DNA from: Phytophthora colocasiae
Lineage: Eukaryota; Oomycota; Peronosporomycetes; Peronosporales; Peronosporaceae
Assembly: GCA_018806915.1 (NCBI GenBank)
Contig: JAGKQI010000093.1
Span: 186,001 to 250,000 of the forward strand
DNA length: 64,000 nucleotides
Direction of reading: 5' to 3'
The notes under the pieces are model-generated. The model had not been told where the DNA came from. It searched no databases and worked only from the letters and a program-made list of their open reading frames with translations. The translations under genes and the position numbers were made by a program. Of this stretch, positions 53,422-63,993 are shown one piece after another (the stretch's first letter is position 1; the number at the start of each line of letters is the position of its first letter).

Positions 53422-56400
53422 TTACTGCTTCTTCTCCAGAATGATGTTAAGCTGGTTGTAGAGCGATTCCTCCTTCTTCTTGTCAATCGAGTCCTGCATA
53501 CGCTGCAGAGTCGCAAACATCTTTGCCTTCGTGGCGTCATCGAAGCGGTCCAGATGGTCAAAGCACTGCAACAACGGATACGCAGACATCTGATTGACCT
53601 TGCCGATCTTGACAAATGCCTGCACCATCACGTCAAGGCCCTCATCGGTGGCCAGCGAGAAATCGCGGATCTGCGATAGGCATCGCGACAGCGTACGGCC
53701 ATGGCTGGACTGAGCAGGATTAAAACTTGGATTCTCCAGCAGCTTAAGGATCTGTGCTCCAATATCCTTGGAGTCCAAACTGCTCACAATACCGATGTAC
53801 TTCGTCAGCATGTCCGGCGTCTTTCGCCACTCCTCGAATATCTCCTCCTGTACTTTCGCGCGCTCCGCAAAGGTTTCATCCTCTAAGACAAGGCGGAAAC
53901 CTGCTGCCTGGTCCGTCGCAAAAGTAGATTTCTGCAGCAGATCCAGCGCCAGCTTCGACGAAGCCACCGTCGGTGCAACCTTCGGTGTCGTGCTCAGCAC
54001 TGGAGCCTTCCCTCCAGCCACAATAAGCAGTAGTAGGTGGCGTTTGAGAGCACGCTCCTGGAATTGCTCCACGTGCGGTCCAGGGTGAGCAGTGTCGCAC
54101 AGTTTGTTGTATGCTGCCTCAATCTTCGTCGAATACTTGGCCCATACAGCTTGGAGCAACGCAGTAGTCGCCTCCTTAATAGCAGCATAGTGATGGGAGA
54201 GATCATCACGACTCGGGATAGTCTTCGATTCCACCAGTGTCAATGCACGTGCCGACGGAGTCAGCTCGTCCGAGAACAGGATCGATCCATGCAGCTCCAC
54301 AAACTCTGACGAGATCTCCACCTTCTTGTCACTCTTTAGAAGCCCTTCGATCACCTTGGCCTTCTCAATATCCGCTACGCTGCGGTAGGCTTGGTACTTG
54401 TTGACAGCGTCCGGGTCTGACAAAGCCTGCTTGGTCAAACGTGCCACCGACGGGTTCGTCTGTTTCGACTTGCCGAAGAACGACCACCCACGAGCGAAAG
54501 ACAGGAAGTCTGGCTCCTCCGATACATCAGGGATGACAAGCTTGGCATCCTTCGTCTTCACGAGGAATACGCCGTTCTTCAGCGACTTGCCATCCTTCAC
54601 GAGCGACCAGTCGATCGGGATCTCCCACGGTCCATTGTTCTCGGCAGGTTTGTCCTCGAAACCCGTCTGCGAAATTTCCACGACGTATTCCTTGGATGCC
54701 GCCTTGTACTCCGTTGAGTACGTCACCTCAGGGTGACCCGGGCGGTTCAGCCACGTCTTCGCCAGGTTCTGTAGGTTTAGACCTGAACACTCTTCCATGC
54801 ACTTGATCCACTCCATGCTTGTGGCGTTGCCGAACGCGTACTTCGTGTGGTACTTGTCAAGGGCCTTGTGGAAGGTAGCTTCGCCCAAAAGAAGCTCCAC
54901 CATGCGAACAAACTCCGGGGCTTTCGAATACGTCACAACAGAAACCAGCTCCTGGGTCTGGTTGAATCCCTGCGGCTCGACAGACAGAGAGGTGGCTGAC
55001 TTGTCCTGTGCAAGCGGTCCAATGGCAGGGGTGAACATGTACAGCACTTCGCTCAGACGACTGTAGTCCTCGCCGAAGATGGCCGCACCACGCTTGCGCT
55101 CCATGTGCACCGTAACAGCCTCGTTCAACCAGATCTCGAACGGGGACTGGCCCGTCACCTGACTGCCGTTGATGTTGTGGTAGTACTCGTGGACCTTCAC
55201 GTGCTCCATGTACTCATACGACTTGTCATCCATGCGGCAGCTCGGGCACAGGCACGAACTTACAATGGTGGTGTTACCGACGTTCTCCATACCGCCGTAG
55301 TACGAATTCTCCATGGCGATCTCACGGTACACCGCGCCAGTGTATTTGTATCCAGTCTTCTTCCACACCTTCAGCAGTTCCTTGAGCTCCGCGCGGACAG
55401 CAGTCAGACGAGTTGCATCCGAATCGCTCAGAGGCGTCTTGGTGTACTCCTCGTTGGGTCCGAGGCACAATGGCCCTTCCTTAGCCTTGAGAGCTTCCCG
55501 CTCTTCCAATAGTTCGTAGATACGCTTGCGTTCCTCGTGGTGTTCACAAGCCTCGGGGCCCAGACTCACCATGACCCACAGCACCGAGTCGTGCAGCATC
55601 TTGACAGCAGCCTTCGCGTCCGCCGGCTCGAAGTATCCTGGGAACGCCAGGATCTCCAGCAACGTTGTGTCTCCATCCGGGAACTCCAGCGTACGACGGA
55701 ACGTCTCGTACGAGCCCACACCCAGGAAGAACAGATACGGCGCCATGTTCACCTTGTGGTTGTAGTACTTGAGTACATGACGAGACGTGTCATCCGCACC
55801 GAGCACTTCCGACGCTGGGTGAAACACGGGAACTCCAGTCTCCGTGTGATATCCAGGCGCCAAGTCTCCATTGGTGATGATGTTAGTGTAGTGAGTACCA
55901 GCCACAATAGTCGTGGTGTAGTAGGCCTTGGCATCCATCGTATCGATGCATGGTACGATGCGCTGGAAGCCGTGCTGCTGGCACTGCGTGATGATAGTCT
56001 TGGGGGCACCCTCAGGCGTGTAGTCGAAGTACAAACCCTCGAGGATGTTCTCCGTCGGGGTGGCCACAGACACCGTGCGGATCACGAACTCCTCTCCAGT
56101 CTGCACAGGCTTGGAAAACTTGACCACCAAGAAATGGTCCTCCTTGTCCACCTCAAACTCCAGCGCGCGGGGCTCCGCAAAGCTCGCCACGTGAGCTACA
56201 AAGTCATTCTTGTCATCCAGCGGCGAGAACTTGTCCAGCTGTTCCACGGACAGAATCTCCAGCTCCTTCGAGTTGAGCTTGAGCTCAGCAAGAGGCTGCG
56301 ATCCGAGATGCTTGAGCGTCGTCTGCAGCGTCACCTTTACCTTCGCCTCCGTGATGTCGAATACCATGTCGAAGTGCAGCGGCTTCGTCTGCAGCGGCTG

Positions 56401-56445
56401 GAAGTCCTGGCGGGTGAAGCGATACTTCTTGGCAGGTGTAGCCAT
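53422..56445 (-). CDS. M1-family zinc aminopeptidase
   Basis: A single exon of 1007 residues. The exopeptidase motif GGMEN is at 384-388. The zinc site is complete: HEYYH at 419-423 with the third ligand Glu442 (HExxH-x18-E, NEAV). The N-terminal beta domain (about 1-230) and the long helical C-terminal domain (about 600-1007) match the four-domain layout of aminopeptidase N and puromycin-sensitive aminopeptidase. No signal peptide or membrane helix is visible, so a cytosolic enzyme removing N-terminal residues from peptides is expected. Codon use is strongly biased towards C/G third positions, as in highly expressed genes here. The ATG at 56445 is the first in frame and there are no introns. 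Confidence 0.92.
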   Translation of the reverse strand: MATPAKKYRFTRQDFQPLQTKPLHFDMVFDITEAKVKVTLQTTLKHLGSQPLAELKLNSKELEILSVEQLDKFSPLDDKNDFVAHVASFAEPRALEFEVDKEDHFLVVKFSKPVQTGEEFVIRTVSVATPTENILEGLYFDYTPEGAPKTIITQCQQHGFQRIVPCIDTMDAKAYYTTTIVAGTHYTNIITNGDLAPGYHTETGVPVFHPASEVLGADDTSRHVLKYYNHKVNMAPYLFFLGVGSYETFRRTLEFPDGDTTLLEILAFPGYFEPADAKAAVKMLHDSVLWVMVSLGPEACEHHEERKRIYELLEEREALKAKEGPLCLGPNEEYTKTPLSDSDATRLTAVRAELKELLKVWKKTGYKYTGAVYREIAMENSYYGGMENVGNTTIVSSCLCPSCRMDDKSYEYMEHVKVHEYYHNINGSQVTGQSPFEIWLNEAVTVHMERKRGAAIFGEDYSRLSEVLYMFTPAIGPLAQDKSATSLSVEPQGFNQTQELVSVVTYSKAPEFVRMVELLLGEATFHKALDKYHTKYAFGNATSMEWIKCMEECSGLNLQNLAKTWLNRPGHPEVTYSTEYKAASKEYVVEISQTGFEDKPAENNGPWEIPIDWSLVKDGKSLKNGVFLVKTKDAKLVIPDVSEEPDFLSFARGWSFFGKSKQTNPSVARLTKQALSDPDAVNKYQAYRSVADIEKAKVIEGLLKSDKKVEISSEFVELHGSILFSDELTPSARALTLVESKTIPSRDDLSHHYAAIKEATTALLQAVWAKYSTKIEAAYNKLCDTAHPGPHVEQFQERALKRHLLLLIVAGGKAPVLSTTPKVAPTVASSKLALDLLQKSTFATDQAAGFRLVLEDETFAERAKVQEEIFEEWRKTPDMLTKYIGIVSSLDSKDIGAQILKLLENPSFNPAQSSHGRTLSRCLSQIRDFSLATDEGLDVMVQAFVKIGKVNQMSAYPLLQCFDHLDRFDDATKAKMFATLQRMQDSIDKKKEESLYNQLNIILEKKQ

Positions 56446-56823
56446 CTTTCAGGAGTGAATGTCAATGCGGTTTCCCTTTGGTCTTCTCCTTGTCGTGGCG
56501 GATTCCCGAATGACAAAAATGTAGCCTTCCCCCGATGATCTTCAATCTCTGAAAAGCGATATGATCGGATTGGACAGGGGAGCTCGTCGTTTGCATCGTT
56601 CGTCTACATTTTTGCACCACAAGCTTGCACATACTGTGGGCACTGTACATGTACTCAGATCCAATTGTCAACGCTACGTCCTGGTCATCATTTTACTCTT
56701 CAGTTCGTTCGTGCAGTGACTACAGTAGACTCACAAGGTGCTTTTTCCTCTACATTTGTATATTCGATTCAATTACTACATGGTTGCTACTGCCCAACCT
56801 CGTTCCTACTGTTTATCAGCTTC

Positions 56824-58629
56824 TTACAGCCCGGTCTCGTGTAGCTTGGACAGGAAGGGCGCGGCAACCTCGATGATGGCACCGCTGCGAACGAGCTCCA
56901 GTACAGCATCGATGTCCGGCTTCATGACGCGGTCCTTGTCGAACTTGGGCACGCGGGTGCGTACCAGTGCGTGAACGGCCTCGAGCGCCTCCGTGGTGCG
57001 CAGCGGACGCAGCAGATCGAGCGCCTGACAAGCAGCCAGAATCTCAATGGCAACGACAGTCTCCACGTGCTCGACGACGGTGAGAGCCTTACGAGCTGCA
57101 AAACCTCCCATCGACACGTGGTCTTCCTTGGCACCACTCGTAGAGATCGAGTCCACCGACGACGGGTGCGTTAGCACTTTGTTCTCAGATACCAAAGCAG
57201 CAGCCGTGCAGTGGGCGATCATGAAGCCAGAGTTGAGGCCTCCCTCGGGCACCAGGAAGGCTGGCAGGTTGCTGAGCGTCGGGTTCACAAGGCGTTCAAT
57301 ACGACGTTCACTGACACTAGCAATCTCGTGAATGCCGATAGCAAGGTAGTCTAGCACCTTGGCCGGGTACTCGCCGTGGAAGTTGCCACCAGAGATGACG
57401 AAGCCACCGCCGCCACGGTAGAACGTGTCCGAGGTGCGCTTCATACCGGCTGCGGGGTGCTCCACAGGCTTTTGCTTCTGCTCGACCAGGGCCTTGAGGC
57501 GCTTGATTTCCTCCTTGGCGTCCTCCAAGTCGGTGATCTCGTGCTCAGCCGCGGGCTCAGCATCTGGCTTCACTTCGTTCGAGTCGATGGAAGGGGTCAG
57601 GTCCGTCGTCACCTCGGCGCTGCCTGTGAACACCATCGGGTTGTCCGTGGCACTGTTCATCTCGACGTTTAACACACCGCGCACGAACTTGATGGTGTCG
57701 TGCACGATACCATGCACCTGCGGGGCACAGCGCAGCGTGTAGGCGTCCTGCACCTTGCCCTCATAGTTGTGGCTGCGGAACAGCTCGGACGGGTTGTCCG
57801 CACGAAGCAGCGTGCGAATACGCGAAGCCACTAGCATTTGACCAGTGTGAGGACGAGCAGCGTGGATACGGGGGTGGAAGGCGTTCACAGTGCCGCAGAG
57901 CACCTCCAGCGTGAGCGCCACAGCAATGTCAGCGCAGTTCGCCACATTCTCAGCGCGAACAACAGCCTCGGCACCGACAGAAGTGATCAATTGCGTGCCG
58001 TTGATCATGGCCAGACCCTCCTTAGCGCCGAGCTGCACAGGCTTGAGTCCGTTCTTGGCGAGCACCTTGGAGGCCTCGCTGATGACGAACTGCTCGCCAA
58101 CTTTGTCCCACATGGGACCTTCGCCCATCATGCCGAGTGCGAGGTGAGCGAGCGGGGCCAGATCACCAGAGGCACCCACTGTGCCCTTGGCCGGCACCAC
58201 CGAGAGGCAGTCGGCGTTGAAGGCGGCCACAAGCTGCTCCAGAGTGTGCACGCGAATGCCCGAGTGGCCTTTGGCAAGCACATTGATGCGCAATGCGAGC
58301 AGCATACGCGTCTGAGCAGGAGACAGCGGCTCGCCTGTTCCTGAAGAGTGCGAGCGGATGAGGTTCTCCTGCAGCTCGGTGAGCTTTTCAGGACCGATGA
58401 TAACGTTGGAGAAGAGTCCAAAGCCCGTGTTGATGCCGTAGGCCACACGCGTCTTGTCCTTGAGGATGTTGTCCACGACATCGCGGCCGCAAGCCACGCG
58501 CTTCCATGCTTCCTCGCTCAGGGAGATTTTGGTGTCGCCCTTGGACAACTGCACAAGGTCTTCGGCGCAGAGAGACTCGCCGTCCAGCACCAGCTCGGAC
58601 TTCTTGGGTGTGTGGTTTGCGACGGCCAT
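56824..58629 (-). CDS. HAL: Histidine ammonia-lyase
   Basis: A single exon of 601 residues. It converts L-histidine to urocanate, the first step of histidine breakdown. The MIO prosthetic group forms from Ala153-Ser154-Gly155 in [18 protein letters not shown]. Other conserved blocks are YGINTGFG near residue 65, [10 protein letters not shown] (about 326-334), [10 protein letters not shown] (from 412) and the SVDSIS and QEDH-like (AKEDHVSMG) segments. About 77 residues lie between F334 and I412, where bacterial enzymes have only a few. This insert is acidic with a coiled-coil-like part ([20 protein letters not shown]). Length is therefore about 90 more than bacterial HutH. Strong codon bias like the neighbouring aminopeptidase suggests high expression. 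No other histidine-pathway gene is nearby. Confidence 0.93.
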   Translation of the reverse strand: MAVANHTPKKSELVLDGESLCAEDLVQLSKGDTKISLSEEAWKRVACGRDVVDNILKDKTRVAYGINTGFGLFSNVIIGPEKLTELQENLIRSHSSGTGEPLSPAQTRMLLALRINVLAKGHSGIRVHTLEQLVAAFNADCLSVVPAKGTVGASGDLAPLAHLALGMMGEGPMWDKVGEQFVISEASKVLAKNGLKPVQLGAKEGLAMINGTQLITSVGAEAVVRAENVANCADIAVALTLEVLCGTVNAFHPRIHAARPHTGQMLVASRIRTLLRADNPSELFRSHNYEGKVQDAYTLRCAPQVHGIVHDTIKFVRGVLNVEMNSATDNPMVFTGSAEVTTDLTPSIDSNEVKPDAEPAAEHEITDLEDAKEEIKRLKALVEQKQKPVEHPAAGMKRTSDTFYRGGGGFVISGGNFHGEYPAKVLDYLAIGIHEIASVSERRIERLVNPTLSNLPAFLVPEGGLNSGFMIAHCTAAALVSENKVLTHPSSVDSISTSGAKEDHVSMGGFAARKALTVVEHVETVVAIEILAACQALDLLRPLRTTEALEAVHALVRTRVPKFDKDRVMKPDIDAVLELVRSGAIIEVAAPFLSKLHETGL

Positions 58630-59299
58630 AGCGGAGTAACAATGGGGAGGGTCTTAGGCGGACTTGTTCGCTTCCGAGACAATTGTAAAATGATCTTGGT
58701 GGCGTCCAAGCAACGGCGGACAAACGTTAAGCATTCGTGTGTGTAGCTAAGCTAGCTGTCCGGCCATGCATTGTTGCTGTTGCTGTACGGGGATGGGGCA
58801 TTGACGCGTCTTCTACGCCGCTTCATTGGCCAATAGGCGATGACTTGAAGATCAGAATAACTGCAATGAGTACAAAAAGGCAACTACGGCTGCGTCCAGT
58901 ATGAAAACTGGGGCAATACACGATAGAGTACTGAAATAAGCAAGTGATTAGACGCAAATTCTGATTGGCTAATTATGGCTTCAACTTCCAATCACACAGC
59001 TACAGTAAGTGCCGCAATTAGTGTCACTGACATCCGACTGGCTGCTTGATTGCACGGTATACTCAAAGACAAGTAAAACCCGCCATTTGCAACCGGGGTT
59101 CTGTTTCTGTCGATTATGGGCCGGTGATTGGCCAGATGCATGGTATCGACAACGGTACCGTGCTGGAGAAGAGGGTGTGAGTCTCAACGTAGGCTGTGTG
59201 AACCTAGCAACACGAAGCCTGATTCACAACCTTGGTGTGGAATCAAACAGTGCACTGACTTGAAATGACAGAACAGAACAGATAAATAAAAGCAGTTTT
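58630..59299. other. Stretch without a supportable gene
   Basis: The first 100-200 bases upstream of 58629 must hold the HAL promoter. The rest contains no gene that I can support and leads into repeat sequence. Confidence 0.35.
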
Positions 59300-60290
59300 A
59301 TGACAAGTCGCTACAAGCCGGAACTCCTCAAGTTCATGTCCTACACAGACGACAGCGACCACGCCTTCAGTATGGAAGAGTTGCTTGGCATCACTCCTGA
59401 GCACATATGTCACTGGATGAATGAGCTGGCGTATGGAAACCCTGACCCGAGCGACGACTTGAGACCTGTTCATCGCCGATCAGCCCCATTAGAGTTATCT
59501 AAGAAGGCCAAATTATCATTCATGCCCCGCGGAGCGCCGATGATAGCGCGTGGAAACCGTACTCGCTACGACGCTGTAAACAAGCTCATCAAGCGTGTGA
59601 AGAAGTTTAAGGTTCGTCGAGAGGGTGTTGAGCCCAAAGAACGGCGCAGCCTTGAATTTAATGAGTTCCTGAAATCGTTGTCTCTTGTGCGCTCAAAATG
59701 GGAGGGAGAGACGGCGTACATGGTGAACAGTGTCCTTACCTTCTAGTGGCACATTATTGTTCGAAAAAAAGACATGATGAAGTTGCAGTTCTCCAATTTC
59801 GTGCCAAATAGTCAAGTTGCAGTTCTCCAATTTCTTGCCAAATAGGCAGTACCCTTCCACACTATTGTGCCAGATGCGCTGGCCGAAGAACATACACGAA
59901 GAGCGAGATGCCCCAGAGCAGATTGTACTCGGCAGTATGGACACTAAGATGTGTGCGTTACTCAACCTAGCCATCTACATTGAGGCCAGCACCAATGTTT
60001 CGTGCTGAAAGTCTGAAGGATGAAGATCGCGCGGTGTGCCGCTTTTTGGGTGACAGACCCAACGTTTAGGCATGAGAAGACAGGGAAGATTGGAACACAC
60101 ACCTTTCGCAAAGGTGCAGCGACGTATGCTTCTCGGTGTGGAATGTCAAAGGCCTTTATTAACTGTTGCGCCCGATCTCCACTGGGGAGACCAGGCGCAG
60201 AGGAGAACCCTCTGTGGAGTCAGCTGCAACCGACACATCTGATCTCCAGATGGGTTCAGTGGCTACCAGGGTTCCGGAAAACCCCAAAAG
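59300..60290 (+). pseudogene. Decayed tyrosine recombinase of a second YR family
   Basis: ATG 59300 opens a frame with a basic block (RYDAVNKLIKRVKKFKVRREG) and RSLEFNEFLKSL, to a stop at 59744-59746. After a small tandem duplication, another frame shows MRWPKNIHEERDAPEQIVLG and MCALLNLAIYIE. A third (from 60020) shows GTHTFRKGAATYASRCGMSK, with the H-x-x-R box of tyrosine recombinases. The region of the first catalytic Arg and the Tyr are missing or unreadable. The blocks differ from the Crypton at 29-31 kb, so this is a separate family. No flanking repeats were identified. Confidence 0.6.
59780..59847. repeat. 34-bp tandem duplication inside the decayed recombinase
   Basis: Units at 59780-59813 and 59814-59847 (starting AAGTTGCAGTTCTCC) differ at two or three bases. 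The duplication is part of the breakage of the gene. Confidence 0.85.
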
Positions 60291-61062
60291 TCAAGGATGC
60301 CTGGGGGGTTTGTTGTTGTCTGTGGGTGGGTGGTTTTTTTGGATAAATAAAACATATGGAATTTGGCCTGTTAGGTGCGATCTGACTCGATTAAGTTCGA
60401 ATTTGAAAGGGATTTTTCGAATGCTAATTTCTTATATACCTGGAAAGTAAGTCCCTGGATATACTCGAACGCCTGCCAAGTGCGTTGCTTTGTGGTGCGT
60501 TGACCAGTGGACCGCCAGGAGGCCCTTATGTACCGACGTACTGCGGGGTTTGCGTGCGAACGTTCACAATACTTTTGCCCGTCGCCCCCTTTGCAGAAAC
60601 AAGGAAAATCGATAATGAACACTGAATGCATCTTATTCCTGTTTTTAGTAGTGCATGTCTGTGGGTGACGACGAAGTGGTCACACCATCGCAGAGGCCTT
60701 CCAGCATGGCCACACCAGGGCCTACCAACCTGCAAACAAAAACCAAGTAGTTGTAAAGTGACCCCTTACGTGTAGGTCTCAACCCATTCAATAGTTAACT
60801 CAAGTTAAAAAAGAGTGACCGGAAGTTTGTCACCCACGGATATGGTGGCCGGGTGGTTTCGAGGATTGCGGGTGGGTGGATTTTTTAAAAATCCCTAAAA
60901 TGCCTGCCCCACAGCTGCTCGGGGTGGGTGGGCGGTATAAACGGTTTATTCCAAAGCGAAAAACCCACACTCAGAACCCTGGTGGCTACTGAACCAACAG
61001 ATTTGTATTTGAGTTAATTAAGGCTATAGTTTAGCTAAGGTTAATCAAGTGACGATACAGTC
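60291..61062. other. Stretch without a supportable gene
   Basis: No coding or RNA gene seen. It contains G-rich runs (GGGTGGGTGG-type words near 60330, 60870 and 60920) of low information and probable eroded repeat sequence. Confidence 0.3.
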
Positions 61063-61302
61063 TGTGGTCAGTTGACAAGTACGTAGCCAAGCTGTGATTG
61101 GCTAGTACCGTCTCTCTGGAGAGAGGCACCATTTGTACGATGAGGAACGGAGGCAAGAGGGAGAGGATTCATTCCTCTCACAACCGCTTTTGCTTCGGGC
61201 TGAGCACGTTCGTAAGGATAGCATAAGTTAGCAGTAGAGAGATAAAGAATCAATAAAGACAGTTGATTAAAGACATTCTCTAAGCGTTCATTCACTTTAA
61301 CA
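61063..61302 (+). repeat. Putative 5' LTR of Copia-2
   Basis: TGTGGTCAG opens and TTTAACA closes a 240-bp segment directly before gag, with an AATAAA near 61252. Only one copy lies in the window, so the borders rest on TG...CA and position only. Confidence 0.4.
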
Positions 61303-61322
61303 TATCAAGTTAAGAGTGCCAA

Positions 61323-62384
61323 GTGATGACCAGCAACGCAGCCAGCAACGCCTTCGACAGGCTCGTCTTTCCGAGCGACCCGAAGCAATTCGGTGTATGG
61401 AAGGATTTGATTATCGGTCATTTGCGCCAGAAAAGTGCTGCGCAACGTCGTGACGCAGTGGTCAAGGGGCTGGACGAGCCAGCTTTTGCGTACGAGACGC
61501 TACTACGGACGCAGTGCGTTGTGCCAAGTCTTAGGGACGGGTCCGACGAAGCGCGCAAGTGGCAGCAAGTTATGCTGACCGACCAGCATGCCTACATCCG
61601 GTCGATGTTAAGTCAGACGCTACCAAGGTCGTACCTTGAGGCGCTGCGAGTCTCTTTCAACGACGAGAGTCTGCCAGCCGCATGGGCACGCCTGGAGACA
61701 AGCTTCGGCAAATCCAATGCGCATGGAATGGTCACTCTGATTACAGAGCTCGACAAGGCTTTGTCCATGGATTTCAGCTCCGAGGGTGAGCTGATCCAGC
61801 GCGTCAAGGAGCCGCGTAATCGGGTCAATCGCCAGTCGCGTGAAACCCTGGGAAACCTGACGATGATCCCCAACCAGTTTGCGGCCATGAAGGTCCTGGC
61901 TCTGTTTCCAAGCCAGTATTGGGGTAATCAAGTCGACTACAGCGCTCAAGGCTTCTGCCTTGACAAGGTCGAGGCCCTGCTTCGCAACGTGTTCATGAAC
62001 AAGAGCAGTAGCGAGATTCAAGCGATGACTTCGATGTCGGCAGTACCGGTTCATCACGTGAAAAACCGGGCCAGCTTGAGCAAGCGCAAGATTCAGAAGA
62101 GCGATCAGTGCTTCTACTGCGATGGAAGATACAATCGCAACAACAGGCCACACAGGAGGGTGGACTGTCCTGCAAAGCAACGTGACGAGGCCAGGGGCTG
62201 TCACCAATCCAACATCTTCCAGAAGACCAAGGAAATTGGTGTTGCTCATGCGAAGAGCAAAAGGGGCGGATCGAAAAGAAAGTCCGAGTGGAGATACCGG
62301 TGGACGCGGCTTTCGTCAAGCCGTCCAGCAAGCCAACGCCTGTTGCTGCGGCACGTGCAGAAGATCCACTGTGGAACATGCTGA
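61323..62384 (+). CDS. gag: Copia-2 Gag
   Basis: An open frame of 353 codons from an ATG at 61326 (a second ATG directly follows the first codon pair). The Copia gag layout is present: an N-terminal FGVWKDLIIGHL, the central UBN2-like helices (TLPRSYLEALRV, AWARLETSFGKSN), and a knuckle-like segment near residue 265 (CFYCDGRYNRNNRPHRRVDC). The last is longer than a standard CCHC and has lost its spacing. After about residue 275 the frame appears to have slipped, because the tail is very basic and the likely native frame continues at 62288. Confidence 0.7.
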   Translation: MMTSNAASNAFDRLVFPSDPKQFGVWKDLIIGHLRQKSAAQRRDAVVKGLDEPAFAYETLLRTQCVVPSLRDGSDEARKWQQVMLTDQHAYIRSMLSQTLPRSYLEALRVSFNDESLPAAWARLETSFGKSNAHGMVTLITELDKALSMDFSSEGELIQRVKEPRNRVNRQSRETLGNLTMIPNQFAAMKVLALFPSQYWGNQVDYSAQGFCLDKVEALLRNVFMNKSSSEIQAMTSMSAVPVHHVKNRASLSKRKIQKSDQCFYCDGRYNRNNRPHRRVDCPAKQRDEARGCHQSNIFQKTKEIGVAHAKSKRGGSKRKSEWRYRWTRLSSSRPASQRLLLRHVQKIHCGTC

Positions 62385-63993
62385 CACCGGAACAGGCCAA
62401 GGCCGACATTGATGGCATCTCCACCCCCAACCCCAGGATCGCCTGTGGTATCAGATACGCCGATAGAGTGACGACGACGACATAGATGACTTCGAACCGA
62501 AGAAGGTACAGGTGCTTACCGGAAAAAGTCTCGGAAGCTTCCAGCAGCATCCAGAAGGCGTCTACCGACATCGAGAAGACGGTAAGAGCTTTGTACCCAC
62601 AACTGATTGAACGAACAGTTACTGACGTGTCGTGTTGTGATTGGGTGTTAGACTCCGGCTGTGGCTACGGATTAACGGCCGACGAGTCGCTGTTTGTGCG
62701 CAAACAGCCAAGCCAAACGTTTAGTTTTACGTTCGGAGAAGGGAGTAAACTTAACAATACACACGTTGGCTCTGTTAAACTTTATTTTTGGGTCCAGACG
62801 GTATTAAACCGTTTCAATTTGATAATATGGCATTAGTTCCAAAGGCAAAAGCCAATACACTAAGTGAGTACTGGCTAAAAAAGGAAAGGTTATCAAACTG
62901 TTGAGAGTGCAAATGGACAGTACAAGTTTGTACTGTGGAAGCGTAAGCTAGCATTTGTGGCTATTGCTGTAAATGGAGCTTACTATGTACAAGGTCGTAC
63001 GCTTAGAGACAGACAGATATACTGTGCAGCAGTGTAAAGTCAAGACCTGTGCAGCCGCTAAGAATGGCAGGCTGTACACGCAGGTAAAGACTGCTTTGAC
63101 CGAGTGGCATGTCAGACTGGGACATCTAAACAGAGACAAGTTGATCGATGTGATGAGTAGCAACCTGATACCAGGACTCCCTAGTTACAGCAGGACTGCA
63201 CTCACAAAAGTTCCCTTCTTCTGTCACACCTGCACAGAGATGAAGATGCGGAGGATGAGCTACAGGAACATGGTGGGCACGAGAGACAATCGTCCCATAA
63301 GCACTATTCACATGGACACGAACGGTCCTATCAAAAAGCTCGGGTATACGGAGCAGTTGGCTCTATCCGATACTTCCTCAGTATCATTGACGATCATACA
63401 TCGTGGCGATGGACATTTGTCCTTCGCAAGAAAACGGAGGTGCAAACCAAAGTAAAAGAACTGTTGACACGGTTAGAACGAGATGGAAAGTTCACGATAA
63501 CACGCATCAGATCCGATGGCGGGACGGAGTTTGTGAACGAAGCACTTAAAACGTATTGCACAAGCAAAGGAATCAGCTTTCAAACATCAAATCCATACAG
63601 TCCAGAGGAAAATGGAGCAGCTGAGAGAGACTACCAAACCTTAGAGGGAGAGGTACGGTGTGCTCTAAACGATGCAGACATGCCGGCTAAGTGTTGGCCA
63701 GAAGCACTCAAATACATGACGTATGTGCAGAATTGCACGCCGATGAGCCGCCTAAGAACCGAACACCATATGAATTAGTGAAAGGAATACACCCGGATGC
63801 AAGAACGCTCCAAGTATGGGGATGTGTCTGCTTTGCATACGTGCCAGAAGCAATCCGAAAAGACAAGAAGTTGTCGGCACGAGCCATAAAGTGCAGATTC
63901 TTGGGAATAGCCGAAGACACAAAAGGGTTTTGACTTCTGGATGTGCACAACAACAAGTTTATGGTCGCTAGATCAGTGACATTTGACACAGAA
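62288..63993 (+). pseudogene. pol: Copia-2 Pol: protease, pre-integrase zinc region, integrase (partial)
   Basis: The protease shows WVLDSGCGYGLTADESLF (near 62645), the Copia DSGC active site. The gag-pre-integrase region has WHVRLGHLNRDKL (near 63105) and a CHTC pair. The integrase core shows HMDTNGP (first Asp, near 63315), SDGGTEFVNEAL (second, near 63515) and EENGAAERDYQTL (Glu, near 63610). Then come the TPYELVKG and RAIKCRFLG blocks near the right edge. Frame changes near 62490, 62780, 63345 and 63770 and a TGA at 63931-63933 inactivate it. It is cut by the window edge. Confidence 0.8.

Noticed and set aside
55537..56538. 333-codon plus-strand ORF opposite the M1 aminopeptidase
   Set aside because: It is a mirror of the strong third-position bias of the real gene. 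Arg/Val/Leu-rich with no motif.
57838..58344. Plus-strand ORF opposite histidine ammonia-lyase
   Set aside because: Shadow ORF caused by codon bias of the true gene.
60860..60950. Possible G-quadruplex in GGGGTGGGTGGGCGG
   Set aside because: Only three runs of three or more G are close together. The fourth run has two.
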